DNA from: Christiangramia sp.
GTDB lineage: Bacteria > Bacteroidota > Bacteroidia > Flavobacteriales > Flavobacteriaceae
NCBI GenBank assembly: GCA_024635735.1
Contig: JAGXII010000056.1
Span: 1-10,371 of the forward strand
Direction of reading: 5' to 3'
DNA length: 10,371 nucleotides
Shown here: one piece after another, positions 1-5,139 of the stretch
Position numbering within the stretch: position 1 is the stretch's first letter
Layout: each line of letters begins with the position of its first letter
Notes under the pieces: model-generated
What the model saw: only the letters and a program-made list of their open reading frames with translations
The model's database searches: none
Told to the model about the DNA's origin: nothing
Made by a program: the position numbers and the translations under genes

Positions 1-146
1 GAATTATCAAACGAAGGCATGTCAAAAGGAGCACTAATATCTGTTGAAAGTGAATATCCCAGACAATTTTCAAGATGCCGGTTTTCAGTTTTCAGTTTTA
101 CAGATTGATCCTGAATGATCTTTAAAGCTTCTTCGATTGTAACCAT
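1..146 (-). CDS. moeA: Molybdopterin molybdenumtransferase MoeA, N-terminal part (cut by window edge)
   Basis: MoeA inserts molybdate into adenylylated molybdopterin, the last step in making basic Moco, in the cytoplasm. Only the first 48 codons are visible. They begin MVTIEEALKII and reach APFDMPSFDN, which matches the conserved MoeA N-terminus in which the first helix is followed by a D-(I/V)-x-A-P-x-D-x-P-x-F-D-N stretch. The ATG shares one base with the moaA stop codon (TAATG), and AGGAGG lies three bases upstream inside the moaA 3' end, so translation is probably coupled to moaA. The catalytic domains lie beyond the left edge, so integrity cannot be judged. The identification rests on this N-terminal motif and on position behind moaA. 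Confidence 0.88.
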   Translation of the reverse strand, partial: MVTIEEALKIIQDQSVKLKTENRHLENCLGYSLSTDISAPFDMPSFDN

Positions 147-1138
147 TAACCTCCTATTGATATCATTGACCTGTTCTTTTCGTAATGCTCGGGATCCATT
201 TTCACATCCATACCGTCCCGGGAATATTTCTTGGTTTTGATCGCGTTAATTATAATAGTATCCATTTCCTCTCCGTTTCGAAGCGGTGTAAGCAGATCGG
301 TTTCGGAATTAGCAAAAAGGCAGTTCTTCATTTTCCCGTCGGCCGTAACCCTTATTCTATTGCACTCAGAACAGAACGGATTGGTAATCGTACTCACGAT
401 CGCGAAACTTCCTGTATGTCCTTTCACCTTAAAATTATTAGATGTGCTGTGCTTCGGGTTTTTCAGCTCCTCAACTTTCCCGAACTTTTCTGAAACTATT
501 TCCAGAATTTCCTGTTCTGAAACGCCCTTGCTCCAGTCCCATTTATTTCCTTTAAAAGGCATAAATTCAATGAATTTAACCGTCAGATTCTTATGTCTCG
601 TCAGCTCAATAAAATCATTGATCTCCTTGTCATTGACATCTTTGATCAAAACAATATTCAGCTTCACTTCCATATCCATTTCCAAAGCTGTTTGAATATT
701 CTTCCAGATTCGATCAAAATAATCCCGCTTGGTGATAAAAACCGACTTCGCCTTATCCAAAGTATCCAGGCTCAGGTTGATTTTTTTTAAGCCTATTTTC
801 TGAAAAAGATCGAGGTATTTATCCAGCATGATCCCGTTGGTAGTAATCTTTAAAGTTACGCCCAGTTTTGCGAGTTCTTCTACCAGGTAGCCGAAATTCT
901 TACGCACCAAAGGCTCACCGCCGGTAAGCCGAATCGTATCCACTCCAAGATCACGGAAAGTCCTGGCCAGATCAATGATCTCTTCAAGGCTCATGATATT
1001 GGATTTCTCCATGAGTTCAATACCTTCCTCCGGCATGCAGTAAAAACAACGAAGATTGCACCTGTCCGTCAGGGATATCCTTAGATAGGTATGCGGCCGA
1101 CCAAAATTATCTACTATTTTCTTCTTTTCTTCAATCAT
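146..1138 (-). CDS. moaA: GTP 3',8-cyclase MoaA (radical SAM, Moco step 1)
   Basis: MoaA converts GTP to 3',8-cyclo-7,8-dihydro-GTP using S-adenosylmethionine and two [4Fe-4S] clusters; MoaC then makes cyclic pyranopterin monophosphate. At 330 aa it has the usual family length. The N-terminal radical-SAM motif CxxxCxxC is C27, C31, C34 (in TDRCNLRCFYC). A GGEP motif for SAM binding is at 73-76. The C-terminal cluster motif is C256-x2-C259-x13-C273. The protein ends in the Gly-Gly tail (SIGG) needed for MoaA activity. The ATG at 1138 lies inside the 3' end of moaCB, giving an 8-base overlap, and the stop overlaps the moeA start by one base. All key residues are present, so it should be functional. 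Confidence 0.97.
   Translation of the reverse strand: MIEEKKKIVDNFGRPHTYLRISLTDRCNLRCFYCMPEEGIELMEKSNIMSLEEIIDLARTFRDLGVDTIRLTGGEPLVRKNFGYLVEELAKLGVTLKITTNGIMLDKYLDLFQKIGLKKINLSLDTLDKAKSVFITKRDYFDRIWKNIQTALEMDMEVKLNIVLIKDVNDKEINDFIELTRHKNLTVKFIEFMPFKGNKWDWSKGVSEQEILEIVSEKFGKVEELKNPKHSTSNNFKVKGHTGSFAIVSTITNPFCSECNRIRVTADGKMKNCLFANSETDLLTPLRNGEEMDTIIINAIKTKKYSRDGMDVKMDPEHYEKNRSMISIGG
150..155 (-). promoter_or_regulatory. Shine-Dalgarno AGGAGG of moeA, encoded by the MoaA C-terminal Gly-Gly codons
   Basis: On the minus strand the last moaA codons read ATA GGA GGT TAA, and the moeA ATG overlaps the stop by one base. AGGAGG is a perfect anti-SD match, but it sits only three bases before the ATG, which is closer than the usual 5-9. 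Strong SD motifs are uncommon in Bacteroidota, so the role may be reinitiation after moaA termination rather than de novo ribosome binding. Confidence 0.55.
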
Positions 1139-2027
1139 GTCTTTTTCCTTCTATCACTTTAAAAACGTGCAATACATGCGGAAATATCGCATCCATGCAT
1201 TCTGCTGCTCCCTTGGTTGATCCCGGCAACGCCAGCACCACTTTTCCGTCCATTATTCCTGCTACAGACCTTGATAACATCGCATATGGCATACGCTGCT
1301 GACCATAATTTCTCATTTGCTCCTCTACCCCTTTCAACTTTAGATCCAGCAAGGTTTCTATTGTTTCCGGGGTTACATCACGTGGACCAACTCCCGTTCC
1401 TCCGGTGAAAATGACCATATCTGTGCTGGCATTTTTCAAAGCTGACCTTATTTCTTCGGCTTCATCGGGAATAATACTAATTTCAGATTCAATTCCCTGC
1501 TCTTTCAGTTTTGAAGCGATCGCTTTTCCGGCTTTATCTTCTCCCTGTCCTTTTGAAATAGTATCTGAACACACCACAATTAGGGCATTAAGACCTTCTG
1601 AATTGACATTAAAAGATGATTTTCCACCTTTTTTATTCTGAAGCCTGATGGTCCTGATCTCCACATTCTTATCGATAGGTTTCAGCATGTCGTACATCGT
1701 TAGCGCTACAATACTGGCGCCGTGCATCGCCTCAACCTCAACTCCGGTCTTGTAGATCGTCTTGACAGTCACCGAAATCTGAATCTCGAGTCCGTTGATC
1801 TCATAGGCTATTCCGGTATATTCGATAGGCAGCGGATGGCAATCTGGCAACAGGTCTGGAGTTTTCTTCACTCCCAGTAATCCTGCCGCTTTAGCCATTT
1901 CGAAAACATTCCCTTTGGGAACCTTATTATCCCTGATCGCTTTAATCGTCTCTTCGCTGGAAGTCCGCACCATAGCAATGGCCGTAGCTTCCCGAAGCGT
2001 CGTTATCTTATGCGTTATATCAACCAT
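1131..2027 (-). CDS. moaCB: Bifunctional MoaC-MoaB: cPMP synthase fused to molybdopterin adenylyltransferase
   Basis: Two Moco enzymes in one 298-aa chain. Residues 1 to about 140 are MoaC (cyclic pyranopterin monophosphate synthase). They carry LLPDCHPLP (59-67), the YDMLKP segment with D113 and K116 matching the catalytic Asp/Lys pair of MoaC, and KKGGKS (132-137). Residues about 146-298 are MoaB/MogA (molybdopterin adenylyltransferase), with TGGTGVGPRD (208-217) and LPGS (267-270) of the MPT-binding fold. The linker is only a few residues. The fusion joins an early and a late step, skipping the MoaD/MoaE step between them. The start directly abuts the moaE stop (TAGATG), and the 3' end overlaps moaA by 8 bases. 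The MoaC part has EAMHGAS where classical MoaC has EALTAVS; I believe this is typical of the fused type but cannot check it. Confidence 0.95.
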   Translation of the reverse strand: MVDITHKITTLREATAIAMVRTSSEETIKAIRDNKVPKGNVFEMAKAAGLLGVKKTPDLLPDCHPLPIEYTGIAYEINGLEIQISVTVKTIYKTGVEVEAMHGASIVALTMYDMLKPIDKNVEIRTIRLQNKKGGKSSFNVNSEGLNALIVVCSDTISKGQGEDKAGKAIASKLKEQGIESEISIIPDEAEEIRSALKNASTDMVIFTGGTGVGPRDVTPETIETLLDLKLKGVEEQMRNYGQQRMPYAMLSRSVAGIMDGKVVLALPGSTKGAAECMDAIFPHVLHVFKVIEGKRHD

Positions 2028-2471
2028 CTATTTATTCACTTTCCATTGATGAGTTTCATCTTCGAAAATCTCTTTTCCGAAAATGGGCACATTGGCCTTG
2101 ATTTCCTCTACAAAATAATTGCAGGCCTCTATGGCAATCTTCCTATGCGCCGAAGAAGTGAAAACAAAAAGGCAAATTTCCCCGGTTTTCACTTCGCCAA
2201 GACTATGATAAATATGTGCGCAGGTAATCTCAAATTTCGAAAATGCGGCTTCCCTGATCTCATGAAAAACATTTTCAGCCATAGCCTCATAAGCCGAATA
2301 ATCTATCGCGCTTACAGTTTTACCATCAATTTCATCGGCTCGAATCTGACCCAGAAAAATACTATGCGCTCCAATATTTGTTTTGGACTGATGATTCGCA
2401 ATTGAGTTCGCGATCTTTTCCGGCGGAATCGCGCCCTGAACGAATACTTTCTTTAGTTTTTTCTTATCCAT
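2028..2471 (-). CDS. moaE: Molybdopterin synthase catalytic subunit MoaE
   Basis: MoaE is the large subunit of molybdopterin synthase. With thiocarboxylated MoaD it adds the two dithiolene sulfurs to cPMP. The 147-aa product has the family signature: GAHSIFLGQIR, then an SAYEAMA segment, then a SLGEVKTGE segment, the SSAHR motif (H109, R110) and the C-terminal IKANVPIFGKE. I take the ATG at 2471; an in-frame TTG one codon upstream (2474) is possible but less likely. K125 aligns with E. coli Lys119. The position of E. coli Lys126 is Gly132 here, with Lys133 next to it, so the second active-site lysine appears shifted by one. The gene sits directly behind the repeat island that separates it from moeB and moaD, and abuts moaCB. 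Its own promoter, if any, would lie in that island; I see no convincing one. Confidence 0.95.
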   Translation of the reverse strand: MDKKKLKKVFVQGAIPPEKIANSIANHQSKTNIGAHSIFLGQIRADEIDGKTVSAIDYSAYEAMAENVFHEIREAAFSKFEITCAHIYHSLGEVKTGEICLFVFTSSAHRKIAIEACNYFVEEIKANVPIFGKEIFEDETHQWKVNK

Positions 2472-2488
2472 CAATTATTGTTTCAACT
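2469..2488 (-). repeat. Direct repeat, moaE-side copy of the moeB tail sequence
   Basis: On the minus strand this reads AGTTGAAACAATAATTGATG and matches 18 of 20 bases of positions 3221-3240 (the moeB 3' end), in the same orientation. Read in the frame continuing the preceding ATA, it would encode V-E-T-I-I-D-G-stop, nearly the moeB ending V-E-T-I-I-D-E-stop. The moaE ATG lies within it. It therefore looks like a relic of the old moeB terminus that once overlapped moaE, duplicated when the repeat island was inserted. Confidence 0.65.
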
Positions 2489-2498
2489 ATCGAACATT

Positions 2499-2525
2499 CG
2501 TCACCCTGAGCTTGACTCAGGGTCT
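2499..2525 (-). repeat. 27-bp hairpin repeat, copy A (reverse orientation)
   Basis: Stem ACCCTGAG (2503-2510), loop CTTGA, stem CTCAGGGT (2516-2523): a perfect 8-bp inverted repeat. The conserved GACG tail reads CGTC on the left (2499-2502). It belongs to the same family as copies B-K and lies 27 bases upstream of the moaE ATG, so the transcript would carry a stable hairpin close to the moaE start. Confidence 0.85.
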
Positions 2526-2549
2526 CATTCGATGATATTTATATTCTTT

Positions 2550-2568
2550 TATTTCTAAAATAGAAATA
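2550..2568. repeat. AT-rich perfect inverted repeat between hairpin repeats A and B
   Basis: TATTTCTA (2550-2557), AAA, TAGAAATA (2561-2568): an 8-bp perfect inverted repeat immediately touching copy B. It does not belong to the 27-bp family. No U-tract or SD follows it, so a terminator function is not supported; it may be spacer or a remnant of another element. Confidence 0.4.
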
Positions 2569-2594
2569 GATGCTGAAGCAAGTTCAGCATGACG
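2568..2594 (+). repeat. 27-bp hairpin repeat, copy B
   Basis: Stem ATGCTGAA (2570-2577), loop GCAAG, stem TTCAGCAT (2583-2590), tail GACG (2591-2594). The stem is perfect. It faces copy C tail to tail (GACG towards CGTC). Seventeen bases of this copy and its left edge (2566-2582) recur exactly at 2948-2964, on the other side of the GIY-YIG gene. Confidence 0.85.
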
Positions 2595-2607
2595 TGGTAC
2601 TACCTGC

Positions 2608-2634
2608 CGTCACCCTGAACTTGTTTCAGAGTCT
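2608..2634 (-). repeat. 27-bp hairpin repeat, copy C (reverse orientation)
   Basis: CGTC tail at 2608-2611, stem ACCCTGAA (2612-2619), loop CTTGT, stem TTCAGAGT (2625-2632), with one mismatch in the stem. It lies just beyond the stop codon of the GIY-YIG gene and pairs tail to tail with copy B. Confidence 0.8.
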
Positions 2635-2658
2635 CTTCTTATTTTTCTATAATTTATT

Positions 2659-2949
2659 TTACAAACCATTATACAAATCCTTCATTTCCGGGTTAAAGTT
2701 TTTAATCAAATCGATTTTCCAGTCTCTTTTCCAGTTTTTCAGTTGTTTTTCTCTTCCAATTGCCTGTGTGATATCCAGGAAATCTTCAAAATATAGAAGA
2801 TCCACAACTTTATATCGTTTCGTAAATATTGATCCAACTCCTTGTTTATGTTGCTCAATTCTATAATTCAAATTATTCGTCATACCGATATAGAGCACAC
2901 TTCTAGACTGATTGGATAATATATACACAAAACTTTTTTTCATTTTCAT
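2659..2949 (-). CDS. Small GIY-YIG nuclease domain protein lodged in the repeat island
   Basis: The 96-aa protein is essentially one GIY-YIG endonuclease domain of the YhbQ/UvrC N-terminal type. The first strand is FVYIL (VYI at 8-10 in place of GIY), YIG is at 20-22, followed by MTNNLNYRIEQHK with the conserved Arg30 and His34, and GREKQLKNWKR carries Arg66 and Glu67, the expected metal-binding glutamate. No second domain is present. The start is ATG 2949, with ATG 2943 (third codon) as an alternative. No SD is seen. It has no Moco role: it interrupts the operon between moeB and moaE, and both flanks are hairpin repeats. The upstream one is truncated two bases from the start codon. Such nucleases occur as stand-alone genes in many Bacteroidota. 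A role in spreading or maintaining the surrounding repeats is my inference; a DNA-repair role is the alternative. Confidence 0.85.
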   Translation of the reverse strand: MKMKKSFVYILSNQSRSVLYIGMTNNLNYRIEQHKQGVGSIFTKRYKVVDLLYFEDFLDITQAIGREKQLKNWKRDWKIDLIKNFNPEMKDLYNGL

Positions 2950-2964
2950 AGATGCTGAAGCAAG
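2950..2964 (+). repeat. Truncated hairpin repeat, copy D
   Basis: The first 15 bases match copy B exactly (AGATGCTGAAGCAAG); then homology stops at the loop, so the second stem arm and GACG tail are missing. With two preceding bases the match to 2566-2582 is 17 bp. The break falls immediately upstream of the GIY-YIG start codon. Confidence 0.7.
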
Positions 2965-2990
2965 ACTTGTCCTTTCTCTTCAATTTCATT

Positions 2991-3197
2991 AGATGTTGAA
3001 TCAAGTTCAACATGACGTGATACCTTCCTATCGTCACCCTGAGCTCGACTAAGGGTCTGATCATTACACTAACTCTTTTTAGATGCTGAATCAAGTTCAG
3101 CATGACGTGAGAACTTCCTTTCGTCACCCTGAGCTTGACTCAGGGTCTAATCATTGCACTAACTCCTTTTAGATGCTGAAACGAGTTCAGCATGACG
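2991..3197. repeat. Tandem array of 90-bp double-hairpin units (copies E-I), 2.3 units
   Basis: Units start at 2991, 3081 and 3171, exactly 90 bp apart. Each full unit has a forward hairpin and a reverse hairpin with tails facing inward: E 2991-3017 with F 3032-3058, and G 3081-3107 with H 3122-3148; the third unit keeps only I (3171-3197). I count about ten differences between the first two units. E carries ATGTTGAA/TTCAACAT where G and I carry ATGCTGAA/TTCAGCAT, a compensated base-pair change. F has one stem mismatch (CTAAGGGT); H is perfect. The array ends 18 bases from the moeB stop. This architecture resembles BIME-type REP doublets. Spurious ORFs with repeated HVMLNLIQHL run through it. 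Confidence 0.9.
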
Positions 3198-3215
3198 GAA
3201 AATAACTGGTATACT

Positions 3216-4226
3216 TCATTCATCAATAATTGTTTCTACTCCTCCTTCAACGTTTATAAGATTATTGAATTCGAATTGTGTTTTTAATAAATCCACTACT
3301 TTTTTACTTCTTTTTCCCGACTGGCAAAAAACCAATACATCTTCCTGCTTCGGGATTTCTTCTAAACGATCTTCAATTTCGCTGAGCGGTATTTGAAGAA
3401 CTTTTCCTGAATTGATCCTTGGTTGTTCAAATATTTCCCGAATATCCAGGTAAAACTTTGTCTCATCAGAAATTTTGCATTCTATCCTAACAGGAATGAT
3501 TCCTTCATTTTTGATCTTTTCGATCTCCTCTACTCTCTTTGAAATAGCTAATAGCTGATCCTGTCCAGACAGAATATTAATCAGTTTTAATTTTCCTGAA
3601 AGCACATTGCCGGCACCAAGAATCATTTTTAAAACTTCAGCGGCCTGCATGGTTCCCAGAATCCCCGGGGTAACTCCAAGCACTCCGGTTGCTTCACAAC
3701 TTATATTCTGCCTGGTGGTCTTCGGAAAAAGACATCGGTAAGAAGGTCCTTCCTGATAATTAAATACCGAAAGCTGGCCTTCATTCTTATAGATCGAAGC
3801 ATAAACCCAGGGTTTTTCCGTTAGAATACAGGCATCATTTATGAGATATTTTGTTTCAAAATTATCGGTACCATCAAGGATGATATCGTAAAGTTGAAAC
3901 AGGTTTTCTGCATTATCTATACTTAAAGGTTCCTCAAAAACATCAATTTCTACTTCTGAATTGATCTGTTGAAGTCTTAGTTTTGCCACAGCAGCTTTAG
4001 ATTTTCCAGGATCTTCCTCTGTAAACAACAACTGCCGATGAAGATTTGAAAGAGAAACGCGATCGTGATCTATAAGCCCAACTCTACCAATCCCCGCGCC
4101 AACGAGATATTGCGCAGCAGGACAACCTAAACCACCGACCCCCACGATCAATACGCTGGCATTTCGAAGTTTTTCCTGCCCGGAAACTCCAACCTCATCT
4201 AATTTTATTTGTCGGTCGTATCTCAT
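3216..4226 (-). CDS. moeB: MoeB/ThiF-type E1-like enzyme with C-terminal rhodanese domain
   Basis: It adenylylates the C-terminal glycine of MoaD so that it can be thiocarboxylated; the added rhodanese domain suggests it also carries the sulfur, as in eukaryotic MOCS3. Residues 1 to about 230 are the ThiF/MoeB fold: nucleotide loop GVGGLG (29-34), SNLHRQLLF, and DGTDNF with D118 and D121. YRCLFP contains C165, and C177 sits in SCEATGVLG. Residues about 257-336 are a short rhodanese with the active-site loop CQSGKRS starting at C301. The zinc tetracysteine of classical MoeB looks lost: S162 stands where the first Cys of the C-x2-C pair is expected, and no second pair follows. The start overlaps the moaD stop by one base. 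At 336 aa it is shorter than MOCS3-like two-domain proteins. The name moeB is by context; ThiF/HesA-like naming is possible. Confidence 0.92.
   Translation of the reverse strand: MRYDRQIKLDEVGVSGQEKLRNASVLIVGVGGLGCPAAQYLVGAGIGRVGLIDHDRVSLSNLHRQLLFTEEDPGKSKAAVAKLRLQQINSEVEIDVFEEPLSIDNAENLFQLYDIILDGTDNFETKYLINDACILTEKPWVYASIYKNEGQLSVFNYQEGPSYRCLFPKTTRQNISCEATGVLGVTPGILGTMQAAEVLKMILGAGNVLSGKLKLINILSGQDQLLAISKRVEEIEKIKNEGIIPVRIECKISDETKFYLDIREIFEQPRINSGKVLQIPLSEIEDRLEEIPKQEDVLVFCQSGKRSKKVVDLLKTQFEFNNLINVEGGVETIIDE
3221..3240 (-). repeat. Direct repeat, moeB-side copy (3' end of moeB)
   Basis: On the minus strand this reads AGTAGAAACAATTATTGATG, the codons for V-E-T-I-I-D near the MoeB C-terminus. 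It matches 18 of 20 bases at 2469-2488, at the moaE start, in direct orientation. The two copies bracket the whole repeat and GIY-YIG island. Confidence 0.65.
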
Positions 4227-4462
4227 TAGCCTCCTGCGAAGGGTGGTAAAAATGCCACCTCATCGCCTTCGTTTAATTCTACTTTGCTATCTAAATTCTG
4301 GTTTACCGCCAGCTGAACCGATTCCGCATCAGAGATCTCATATTTTCGGACCTGCAGATCTTTAAGGTCTTTAGCCGATGTTCCTGAAGCAACTTCCAGA
4401 ACCTCTTCGGTTCTACCCGCAGATTCGGCGATCATTCCAAAATATTTTACCGTCACTTTCAT
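4226..4462 (-). CDS. moaD: Molybdopterin synthase sulfur-carrier subunit MoaD
   Basis: MoaD is the ubiquitin-like small subunit of molybdopterin synthase; its C-terminal glycine carries the thiocarboxylate sulfur. The 78-aa product starts MKVTVKYFGMIAE, typical of the first beta strand, and ends FLPPFAGG with the essential Gly-Gly terminus. VNQNLDSKVELNEGDEVAFLPP matches the last strands of the beta-grasp fold. The start overlaps the mocA stop by four bases (ATGA) and the stop overlaps moeB by one base, so it is tightly coupled to its activating enzyme. Its partner moaE lies beyond the repeat island, about 1.75 kb further downstream. Length and all key features are normal. Confidence 0.95.
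   Translation of the reverse strand: MKVTVKYFGMIAESAGRTEEVLEVASGTSAKDLKDLQVRKYEISDAESVQLAVNQNLDSKVELNEGDEVAFLPPFAGG
4230..4235 (-). promoter_or_regulatory. Shine-Dalgarno AGGAGG of moeB, encoded by the MoaD C-terminal Gly-Gly codons
   Basis: The moaD 3' end reads GCA GGA GGC TAA on the minus strand, and the moeB ATG overlaps the TAA by one base. AGGAGG lies three bases before the ATG, the same geometry as at the moaA-moeA junction. The diglycine is needed for MoaD function, so the same bases may serve protein and translation signal at once. Confidence 0.55.
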
Positions 4463-5067
4463 TCTTTCTCTAACTTCTTTAATAATTCCACATCTTCTTT
4501 TGTGTCCACATCAAAATTCCCTTTTTCAAATTTTACCGTCCGGAACTCAATTTTCTTATCAAGGATCAGTTTTTTGGCGCCGTGATCTCCTTTTAATTCT
4601 TTCAAAAATGGAAAAACAGATCGTGAAAAAATCGCCGGAACACCAACATCGCCGTCATATTCTGAAAAAGTCGTCTGACTATTCCCGGTTAATTGTTCCT
4701 TTATCAAGGCTTCAATTCGTTCCTCACTCACAAATGGCTGATCTGAAAGCAGGATAAGTAAATCCTCCAGATCTTTTTCTTTTTCCAAAGACCTCTCTAA
4801 ACCTATCCTTATACTTGAAGCCATTCCTTCCTCCCAGTTTTTATTAAACAGGATTTCAAACTTTCTAGGTTCGATCTTATCTTTTATTTCTTCTGCTCCC
4901 GCACCAAGCACCAGAACTTCCGTTTCAAACTCAAAAGAATCTGCCACATCTAGAATATGTTGCAACATAGGTTTGCCTTTGAATTCCACCAATTGCTTAG
5001 GATACCCAAGCCGACTCGAGGAACCGGCAGCAAGAATCACAACTCCTATTTTCTTATTTTTGATCAA
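4459..5067 (-). CDS. mocA: MobA-like NTP transferase, probable molybdenum cofactor cytidylyltransferase MocA
   Basis: It probably transfers CMP from CTP to Mo-molybdopterin to give the MCD cofactor used by many xanthine-oxidase-family enzymes. The 202-aa chain has the nucleotide-binding signature LAAGSSSRLG (12-21) with KQL (24-26), EGMASS (80-85), SDQP (108-111, metal site), GVPAIF (142-147), GDHGAK (160-165) and DVDTKED (186-192), all typical of the MocA branch rather than GTP-using MobA. The start is a TTG at 5067: there is no in-frame ATG before the signature, and an in-frame stop lies three codons upstream. The gene is preceded by a hairpin-repeat block and overlaps moaD by four bases. 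CTP specificity is inferred from the iorAB/xdhC context; no substrate evidence is visible. Confidence 0.88.
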   Translation of the reverse strand: MIKNKKIGVVILAAGSSSRLGYPKQLVEFKGKPMLQHILDVADSFEFETEVLVLGAGAEEIKDKIEPRKFEILFNKNWEEGMASSIRIGLERSLEKEKDLEDLLILLSDQPFVSEERIEALIKEQLTGNSQTTFSEYDGDVGVPAIFSRSVFPFLKELKGDHGAKKLILDKKIEFRTVKFEKGNFDVDTKEDVELLKKLEKE

Positions 5068-5087
5068 ACTTTTTATCTAAATTATTA

Positions 5088-5114
5088 TGTCATCCTGAAT
5101 TTATTTCAGGATCT
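5088..5114 (-). repeat. 27-bp hairpin repeat, copy J (reverse orientation, tail TGTC)
   Basis: Stem ATCCTGAA (5092-5099), loop TTTAT, stem TTCAGGAT (5105-5112), with a perfect 8-bp pairing. The tail is TGTC instead of CGTC. Loop and tail have drifted while the stem stays paired. It lies 20 bases upstream of the mocA TTG start. Confidence 0.8.
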
Positions 5115-5139
5115 CATAAACTTACTATCAAACAAAATG

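Noticed and set aside
2471..2474. TTG start of moaE one codon upstream of the ATG
   Set aside because: The ATG at 2471 is the more probable start and adds nothing unusual; the TTG would add only one residue.
2499..2525. Rho-independent terminator before moaE
   Set aside because: The stem is stable but no U-tract follows on the minus strand (the next bases are AATGTTCG), and the same hairpin occurs in many positions and both orientations as a repeat.
2550..2658. Internal promoter for moaE in the repeat island
   Set aside because: I looked for TAnnTTTG with an upstream TTG on the minus strand and found only poor partial matches; AT-rich sequence alone is not enough.
2570..2866. 98-codon plus-strand ORF starting MLKQVQHDVV
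   Set aside because: It begins inside hairpin repeat B and runs antisense through the GIY-YIG gene; its N-terminus is repeat-derived.
2903..3127. 74-codon minus-strand ORF with repeated HVMLNLIQHL segments
   Set aside because: The repeated peptide is a translation of the hairpin repeats, and the ORF overlaps the GIY-YIG 5' end in another frame; no domain or start signal supports it.
2991..3197. CRISPR array, because of regularly spaced short palindromic repeats
   Set aside because: The spacers between hairpins are themselves repeated, orientation alternates, the period is 90 bp with 2.3 units, and no cas genes are present.
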